The notes beneath the pieces were generated by a model. That model saw only the letters and a list, made by a program, of their open reading frames with translations. It did no database searches and was not told where the DNA came from. Of a stretch of 64,000 nucleotides of DNA, positions 53,582 through 61,200 are shown piece by piece (position 1 is the first letter of the stretch; each line of letters opens with the position of its first letter). The position numbers were made by a program, and so were the translations under genes. The DNA is from Capnocytophaga stomatis (GTDB taxonomy: Bacteria; Bacteroidota; Bacteroidia; Flavobacteriales; Flavobacteriaceae): positions 1,612,001 through 1,676,000 of the forward strand of contig NZ_CP022387.1 in assembly GCF_002302635.1 (NCBI RefSeq). The letters run 5' to 3'.

Positions 53582-56500
53582 ATGAAGACTCGTTTTTTTC
53601 ATAGTATTTTAGTTTTATTTATTTCTTTTTTATTTTTAAATGAGATACACTCTCAGTCAACTGGTAGGGTGGAGTCTGTTTCTTTGAATTTCAGTGATGC
53701 TTGTGTTTCAGCTACTCACAACAATTTCAGCTTATCGTTTAAATGGAGTCCTCCATTTCCAACAGCAACCAACCAATACATAATTGAATTATCAGACGCA
53801 ACGGGGAGTTTCTCTAATCCCGTTGAACTTAAGAGAATAACAGGACAAAATACAAACTTAGAAGTATCAACCAATGTGCAACTGCCCACTACAGTTCACG
53901 GTGATGGTTATAAAATAAGGGTAAGTAGTACTGCTCCTTCAAGCTCTTTGGTAAGTAATGCTTTTTCAGCGTATTACTTGAATGTTACAACACGTTTGAA
54001 ACTCAATAATGATGAGTCAAGGTTAGCTCTCTGTCCAGGGCATTCCAAAGAAATATCTGTGGATAAGAATACGGAAAAAGCGTACAAATGGTATAAGAAC
54101 AACGTTTTGATACCTGGAGTTACAGGTCCTTCATATACTGTTTCAGAAGCAGGAACGTATCACGTCACTGTGGATTATGGTAATTTTTGCTCTGGTTCAT
54201 CAAACTCTCGTTCTAACAACGTTGAGGTGACAGTAGCAGGTAATATGGGGATGAGTATATCTTCAAGTCCTTCAGAAACGAATATTTGTAAAGGGCAGAG
54301 TGTGACACTCAATGCAAGCAGTAAAAACACTTCATACACTTATAAGTGGTATCGTAATGATGTTGTAGTGTCAGAGGGAGTAGGGCTTGATACCTATACG
54401 ATACCAACAACCGGAGACGTTGCGGGAAGATATTACTTAGGAGTTGCAGTTCCAGGTCAGGATTGTGAAGAACGTACCAATGTTATCGAAATAAAACTCA
54501 AAGAAGATTTTAAAGTTTCAGCCACTGCAACAGATGGTGATTTGATGTTGCCTGGAGCGACGAAACAGCTCAGAGCGGAGACTGTGGCAGAAAGTCCCTC
54601 GTATCAATGGCTTTTGAATGGTACGGAAATTAGTGGAGCTACTTCTCAGAACTATACGGCTTCCCAGCCGGGAGAATATCAGGTGAAAGTAACACAAGGC
54701 GGAACTTGTGCAGGTTCGGTATTGTCTGAAAAAGTTACTCTGAAAAGCCCGACGAGTTTTAAAGTGGAAATCAAGTATAAATCAGCTTCCTATCAGGCTT
54801 GTTTGTATGACAAAACATCACTGGCAATTGAAAAAATTGTAGCTATAACGGATTCCGGTGAAGTAGTTATGGAGCCTTCTACATATAATGTATTCACATA
54901 TCAATGGTACAAAGGAACAGAGGCCGTTAATGGGGCTACTAATAATGAAATCTTTTTAGATAACACTTCAAAAAATGGAGCTTATTCCTTACAAGTTTCT
55001 GCTTCGGGATATAATTCAATTCCTCGTTCCAATGAATTACCTATTCAACTTATTGATGCGAGTGCAGTTAAATTGAATGAGGGACGCAGAAATATTGAAT
55101 TTTGTACCAGTTCCGCAAAACTTACTGCTGATCCTGCTGATCCTTCAGCAACCTACACTTGGTATAAGGAAGGTGTTGAGGTACTTAGTGAAGTTGGTAA
55201 ATACGAATATGAAATTTCACAAACGGGAACTTATCACGTTTCTATGATGAAGCAAGGTGAAGCCGGATGTGCCGCAGTTTCTAACTCCATAGTAGCGATT
55301 AAAGATGATGTTACGGCAGGCTGGTCAAGAGATATGAGACCAAAGGAAATTTATGTTGAAGGAAAATCCTACACATTAACCATTTCTCATACGATGACAA
55401 ACCCAACAATAAAATGGTTCCGTAACGGACAGGAAATATCCGGTCAAACGGGACTTTCACTAACTGTTACGCAACCAGGTAGTTATTACGCTGAGTTGGT
55501 GAATGGTGGAACTACTTGTGCGAATGAAAAAAGAGTAACACCAACACAATATTATATAGAGGTAAAAAGTTTGAAACCAACCATAGGTTTTAAAATGCAA
55601 CAGAATCAGTCAGAGAACTGTGATGGGACGGCTACTCAAACTACGCTGGAATTGCAGAAGTTAGAAGGAGTTTTGGTGGGGGAAGAACCATTACCTTTCA
55701 ATAGTGCCGATTTTGATAATTTCACTTACCAATGGTTGAAAGATGGCATTCCAATCCAAGGACAAACTGATTACAAAAATTTGCTGGTAATGAATGATGG
55801 GTCGATAGGGGAGTATTCGTTGCAAGCAACGTATAAGTCATCAATTACAGAGTCCAACAAATTGAGAGTTTCGTTCGCCTCTGTTCCTGATGTTACAATA
55901 CAAACCGAAAGTCCTAACAATACACCTATAATATGTCCGGGAGGAAAAACAACATTATCTTCTTCTGTTTCTTCAGCGGCATATTCTTATCAGTGGTATA
56001 AAGAAGGTAGCAAAATTGAAGGTGCAGTGGAAGCTAATTATGATGTTACCGAAGCAGGAAATTATTACATAGAAATATCAAACGGAGTATGTACTAAGAA
56101 ATCCGAGACGGTTTCCGTGAATTACTTTAAAGCAGAAAACATAAAGATTATTCGTTTGGATAACAATATGGAGGTTCCTGATAAATCTTCTTTTTCTGCA
56201 ACGAAAGGGCTTGAGGTTGGAGTTTTAGACAGTAGTAGTGATTATCAGTATTATTGGAGTACCCCTGATAAGCAAACCTTTGGTGAAAAGGTTGTAATTA
56301 CAGAAGTTGGAGTTTATACTTTAACAACTACAATCGGAGGAACTTGTTCGCCGGTAGTGGTTTCATTTGAAATAAAAGATTTGTACGAAATTAATGATAT
56401 ACCGAATGTTGTAACACCGAATGGGGATGGATTTAATGATTTTTGGGAAATTCCAAATGAGTATCTAAATAAAAGTTATGTGAGGGTAAGGATATATTCT

Positions 56501-56659
56501 CAAGAAGGGAAAGTGGCTTTCGACGGAACGAATTATGACAACAGGTGGCCTAATGTAAATATCTCCAAAGATATAGGCAAAAGAGCTCTCCTTTATATGT
56601 ACGTAATTGAAGTCAATGGGAAAGTCGAGAAACAAGGGGTTATTACCGTAATTAAATAA
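53582..56659 (+). CDS. type IX-secreted surface protein with Ig-like repeats and type B sorting domain
   Basis: A 1025-residue protein with a signal peptide ending EIHSQ. After an N-terminal fibronectin-like segment come about eight Ig-like repeats. Each has a Y-x-W-Y/L/F core (YKWYKNN, YQWLLNG, YQWYKGT, YTWYKEG, IKWFRNG, YQWLKDG, YQWYKEG) and a GxYxVxV-type end. The last 90 residues are a gliding-motility-associated C-terminal domain (IPNVVTPNGDGFNDFWEI ... KQGVITVIK), the type B secretion signal that uses a PorP/SprF partner. That partner is the next gene. Confidence 0.93.
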   Translation: MKTRFFHSILVLFISFLFLNEIHSQSTGRVESVSLNFSDACVSATHNNFSLSFKWSPPFPTATNQYIIELSDATGSFSNPVELKRITGQNTNLEVSTNVQLPTTVHGDGYKIRVSSTAPSSSLVSNAFSAYYLNVTTRLKLNNDESRLALCPGHSKEISVDKNTEKAYKWYKNNVLIPGVTGPSYTVSEAGTYHVTVDYGNFCSGSSNSRSNNVEVTVAGNMGMSISSSPSETNICKGQSVTLNASSKNTSYTYKWYRNDVVVSEGVGLDTYTIPTTGDVAGRYYLGVAVPGQDCEERTNVIEIKLKEDFKVSATATDGDLMLPGATKQLRAETVAESPSYQWLLNGTEISGATSQNYTASQPGEYQVKVTQGGTCAGSVLSEKVTLKSPTSFKVEIKYKSASYQACLYDKTSLAIEKIVAITDSGEVVMEPSTYNVFTYQWYKGTEAVNGATNNEIFLDNTSKNGAYSLQVSASGYNSIPRSNELPIQLIDASAVKLNEGRRNIEFCTSSAKLTADPADPSATYTWYKEGVEVLSEVGKYEYEISQTGTYHVSMMKQGEAGCAAVSNSIVAIKDDVTAGWSRDMRPKEIYVEGKSYTLTISHTMTNPTIKWFRNGQEISGQTGLSLTVTQPGSYYAELVNGGTTCANEKRVTPTQYYIEVKSLKPTIGFKMQQNQSENCDGTATQTTLELQKLEGVLVGEEPLPFNSADFDNFTYQWLKDGIPIQGQTDYKNLLVMNDGSIGEYSLQATYKSSITESNKLRVSFASVPDVTIQTESPNNTPIICPGGKTTLSSSVSSAAYSYQWYKEGSKIEGAVEANYDVTEAGNYYIEISNGVCTKKSETVSVNYFKAENIKIIRLDNNMEVPDKSSFSATKGLEVGVLDSSSDYQYYWSTPDKQTFGEKVVITEVGVYTLTTTIGGTCSPVVVSFEIKDLYEINDIPNVVTPNGDGFNDFWEIPNEYLNKSYVRVRIYSQEGKVAFDGTNYDNRWPNVNISKDIGKRALLYMYVIEVNGKVEKQGVITVIK

Positions 56660-56706
56660 TGAACACAAATAACTTATTACTTTATTTAGATAATAAAGAC
56701 GGAATT

Positions 56707-58098
56707 ATGACAAAAAGAAGTACTATCATATTAATCGTTTTTACTTTTTTTCTGCAATTTGCTGTGGCTCAGAAGGCATATCATTATTTGCCCTACGAAA
56801 TGCCTGGGCATACAGCCGTGAAATTTAATTCTTTTTTAATGAACCCCGCATTTCCGATTTTTGGAGAAAGGGAATCTCATATCGCGTTGTACCACAGAAA
56901 TCAGTGGATGAATTTCAGAAATAATTTTAAAACCTATATGGGAACTTATGGCAGAAAATGGTCTGACCAAGAGATGTTCCACGGGATGATTTTTCAGAAA
57001 AAGGCAGGTGTATTTACCAATTACGGAGTTTTAGGAAATTACATACATCAGATTGAAATTTCTGATGAAAATTACCTTCGATTGGGAATCAATGCAATGT
57101 TCGGGATGACAGGAATTTCCAAAGATGAAGTGATAATAAACAACCCCGGAGACCCAATTTTTGAGAATGTTTCAAATACCGGGATTTTTAATATTCAGCC
57201 GGGATTCGATATTAATTTCGGGAAAATACATTTTGGGGTTGTAGCTGAAAATTTAGTGGATTACGCCATCTCAGCCGAAGAAATGGCTGTGCCGTTCAAC
57301 GCAAAATCTTTTGTAGGGCATTTAATGTACCGCAATACAATGATGAGTGGTTCCGGTATATTGGAGGAAGCTACTTTTTCGATGATGGCAAGAGCCAGAA
57401 GAAGTTCCGAAAACTTTCAATTGGGTGGTAACATAATGCTGGATATGCCTTTGATTGGCTGGGTTTATGGAGGTTATGACCAAAAATATGGAGTGTTTGG
57501 AGGGTTGGGCTTTAACGTGACATCTCATTTCAGTGCAGGCTTTGGATATGAGCAAGGGATAGGTTCTTACGTGAGCAATCTGGGAGGAACGTATGAAATC
57601 AGTTTGGTTTACCAGTACGGAGGAAAAAGACACGAGAAAGCCAGAAAGTTAGAAGAAGCCAGAAAAGCCAAAGAAGCTGATTCGGACAGAAAAAAAGTGA
57701 TAGAAAGTGCTAAGCCGGAAACTCCGAAAGAAGCCGTGGCTGAAAAACCGAAAGAGACAGTCAAACCAGTAGTGGAGCAACCTAAAGACCCTGTAAAATC
57801 ATTGCAAGACCGAATCAACGTGCAAGAACACAAAATTGCCGGAGGAAAAATTGTTGATGGTTACTATGTTATTGTTGGGGTGTTTAGAAATCCGAAAGGG
57901 GCGTATCAACGCTTAAAAGAAGTTAGGTCAATGGGGCTTACGGCAAGTGCTTTCTTGCATCCTCAAAATAATATGACCTATGTGTATTTCAATCAGCCGT
58001 ATGATTCGAAAGAAGATGCAGGTTTGGTAATGAGTCAAATGTTAAAACGACGTGAATTTTCAGACATAAGTATTTGGATATTAAGAGTTGTTAAATAA
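56707..58098 (+). CDS. PorP/SprF-family outer-membrane protein with C-terminal SPOR domain
   Basis: Start chosen at 56707 (MTKRSTIILIV), 463 residues with a clean signal peptide ending AVAQ. An ATG at 56659 overlapping the previous stop would add an acidic stretch before it. The PorP/SprF barrel is at about 25-310 (FLMNPAFPIFGERESHIALYHRNQW, GFGYEQGIGSY). A Lys/Glu/Pro linker (about 310-370) and a SPOR domain (about 375-463, GYYVIVGVFRNPKGAYQRL) follow. SprF proteins secrete and anchor type B cargo; SPOR domains bind denuded peptidoglycan. The fusion may anchor the secretion partner to the cell wall (inference). Confidence 0.88.
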   Translation: MTKRSTIILIVFTFFLQFAVAQKAYHYLPYEMPGHTAVKFNSFLMNPAFPIFGERESHIALYHRNQWMNFRNNFKTYMGTYGRKWSDQEMFHGMIFQKKAGVFTNYGVLGNYIHQIEISDENYLRLGINAMFGMTGISKDEVIINNPGDPIFENVSNTGIFNIQPGFDINFGKIHFGVVAENLVDYAISAEEMAVPFNAKSFVGHLMYRNTMMSGSGILEEATFSMMARARRSSENFQLGGNIMLDMPLIGWVYGGYDQKYGVFGGLGFNVTSHFSAGFGYEQGIGSYVSNLGGTYEISLVYQYGGKRHEKARKLEEARKAKEADSDRKKVIESAKPETPKEAVAEKPKETVKPVVEQPKDPVKSLQDRINVQEHKIAGGKIVDGYYVIVGVFRNPKGAYQRLKEVRSMGLTASAFLHPQNNMTYVYFNQPYDSKEDAGLVMSQMLKRREFSDISIWILRVVK

Positions 58099-58214
58099 TA
58101 CGATAAATATTCAAAAAACTTATTTCAGATATATAATATAGCAGAAGATAATCACAGTACTTATACTTTAATAAGATGGAAGTAGATACAAAAACTAAAA
58201 ATAAATCAACGTTT

Positions 58215-61200
58215 ATGAAAAAGGCGATTTTTATTTTATACGTTGCACTATTAGCAGTGTTTAACATAGGAAAGCTATCGGCACAAAATTATAAACCTTT
58301 CGGAATCCGTTATCAGGAAACGGTGAAAGGGGATATGTTGCTAATAGGAAACTCTATTTTGAACGTAAATGACAGGAGCAGGGAACACAATCATACTAAT
58401 CCCAATTTACCTTATACAGGAAAACACGGACATAATGCGTATGTAAATTTGGATTATATTGATATTGATGGAGATAGTTCTACCTTCAATTCAAGTTCGG
58501 CACAGATTCAAAGCCCGAATACCCGTACTTCGTGCTTGAAAGTTAAGAAAGCCTACCTGTATTGGTCGGCTGCCTATACGCAAGAGCGCATCAATAACCA
58601 ACAAAATCCGAGATTTGAACGAAGTAAATTTGCACAAGTAAAATTTAAAACGCCGAATTCTGGCTATCACGATTTGGTTGGTGATATGGTATATGATGGT
58701 TTTGACATTGTCAGTCAAACTTCTGGATGGTCAGCTAATCACGCCCAACGAGCCTATGTTTACGTTAAGGATGTAACCTCTTTATTGGAAGCTGAAAGTA
58801 CACGACGTAACGGAGCTTTTGATGGAAGCTATACGGTAGCTAACATAATGGCTCCCAAAGGGAAGGAAGAGTCTGGAGTAGGTTATGCAGCAGGCTGGAC
58901 GCTTATTGTTGTTTATGAAGATCAAACCCAAGCGAGCCGTCATATTACTTTGTTTGATGGTTTTTCTTCTATCAATATCATTGATAGAAGAAATTCTTCC
59001 TTAGATATTCCCGTGAGCGGATTCCAAACAATTCCTTCCGGAAATGTAAATGCCAAGTTTGCTTTTGCCGCTTTGGAAGGAGAGTTAGGGATAGTTGGTG
59101 ACGCTTTGAGAATCAAAAGCCCTTCAAGACCTAATGGCGTTCTAATTGATGTACCTGGAAGAAACAGTAATACTTACTATGATTATTACAATACATATAG
59201 GGCTAACTTTTTTAACAGTAAGATTACAGATATTGGAGGTGAAAATCTGAATCGTACTCCAGCCAGTAAAAACCTATTGGGATTTGATGCGGGTATTTTT
59301 GAAATCCCTAATACGGGAAATTCCCTAATACGAAATAACTCCAATTCTGCAACGATCACTCCTTCAACTGAACAGGATTCTTATTATCCTTTTATGTTTG
59401 CATTTAACGTTGAGGTCATTGCTCCTGTGATTGATTTGGAGAAAAAAGTTTTTAAAGTAAATTCAAACAGAGATGTAACAGGAGGAAGCGTAGATTTAGG
59501 AGATAAGCTGCGTTATGAAATAAAATTTAGAAACTCAGGAAATGATGACGCTCGTGATTTGGTAATTACAGATAAGTTACCCAAAAACTTGTTGTTTGAA
59601 AATATAGCATCAATAAAATTACCTTGGACATCAAGACCTACACAACCTACCGATTACGAATACAATGCTGCAAATCACGAGATAAAATTCAAAATTCCGA
59701 ATGATAAAGTAAAAAAAGGACAAAAAGATTGGCACAAGATTACCTTTGAGATGAAAGTTCCTGATCATTGTGATGATTTGCGTGATGCTTGCTCCAATGT
59801 CATAGCCAATATTGTTCACGCCAAATATTTTGGTGTGCAAAACAGGTCTTCTGACGGGTTCCAAGCAGTGAGTGTAATTTCACATCAGGATTGTGAGGGT
59901 AACTTAACAGGTCCTTCTACCTTCATTGCAAACTTAGGAAATTGTGTAAGTAAAACAAAAAGAACACTTTGTGAGAAAACACTTGATTTGGTAGCAGGGG
60001 CTAATTTTGATACATACGCTTGGACTAAAGATGGAGTAGCTGTTCCCGGAGGAAATCAACAAACATTAACAGCTACATCATCAGGGACTTATCGTGTTCT
60101 TAAGAAAAAACAGGGGTGTGCAGATATGACAGAAGAAATCACAGTAGAGCTTCACGATAATGCACTGAAAACAAATCCGATAAATCCTTTTGCTTCTGAA
60201 GTTTTCAAATGTGGAAATGACAATACGGATTACCCTCAAATATATCTTTGCGGAACGTCGGCTTCAAAACTCCTAACTTTGAACGTTACTGAGGCTTTGA
60301 GTTATAAATGGGAAAAAAGAAACGAGAACTGTACTGTACCAACAACACACCCTAAAGAATGTCCCGTTCGTGACAATTATGGATGTACGTGGTCGCAAGT
60401 ACATACGGGAAGAAATTATAACGTTTCAGAACCAGGAGATTATCGCGTAGAAATTACTTATGATGGAGGTTGCGTTGCGATTTTCTACTTTAAAGTGACT
60501 AAGACATTACTCACTCCAACGGTGGATGTGAGGGATATTATCTGTAATACTCAAGGAAAAATTACAGTAACACACCCGGCAACTGGATATGAATATGCAT
60601 TGCAAAGTAGTGCGGGTAACATTGTACAAAATTACCAAAATAGCAATGTATTCAATGTTGCTAATCCGGATTCATATACGGTTTTGATACGTCAGAAATT
60701 AGTATCAGGAGCTACATATCAACCCTGTGTGTTTGAAGCTCCTGCATCAATTGTACAGAAAGCATCAAGGCTTAGTGTTGATACGACTCCGTTGGCGTGT
60801 GAGGGTTCTAAAGGAACGCTTCGAGTTCAGGTATTGGACGCATATCCTCAATATACGTACACGATTAGGAAAAATAATGTCACAGGAGCTGTTGTGGCAG
60901 GAGCTACGGCAACGAATACCTCAGATATCACATTCACGGGGCTTGATGAAGGCGAGTACTACGTAGAGGTAAATACACCTGATTGTAAGCTCACTGGAAC
61001 AGGAAGAGTAGGTAAAATACCTCCGTTACAAGCAAGAGTTACTGTCAAAAGTCACTTAATGTGTGATGGAAAAGGAATAGTTCGTGTGGATGCTTGGGAT
61101 GGTACTCCAGGTAATAGTTATGCCTATAGTATTGATGGAGGAAACACATATTTTTATAATTATGCGGATTCTTTCTATGAGTTTACAGTCTCTAATCCAG

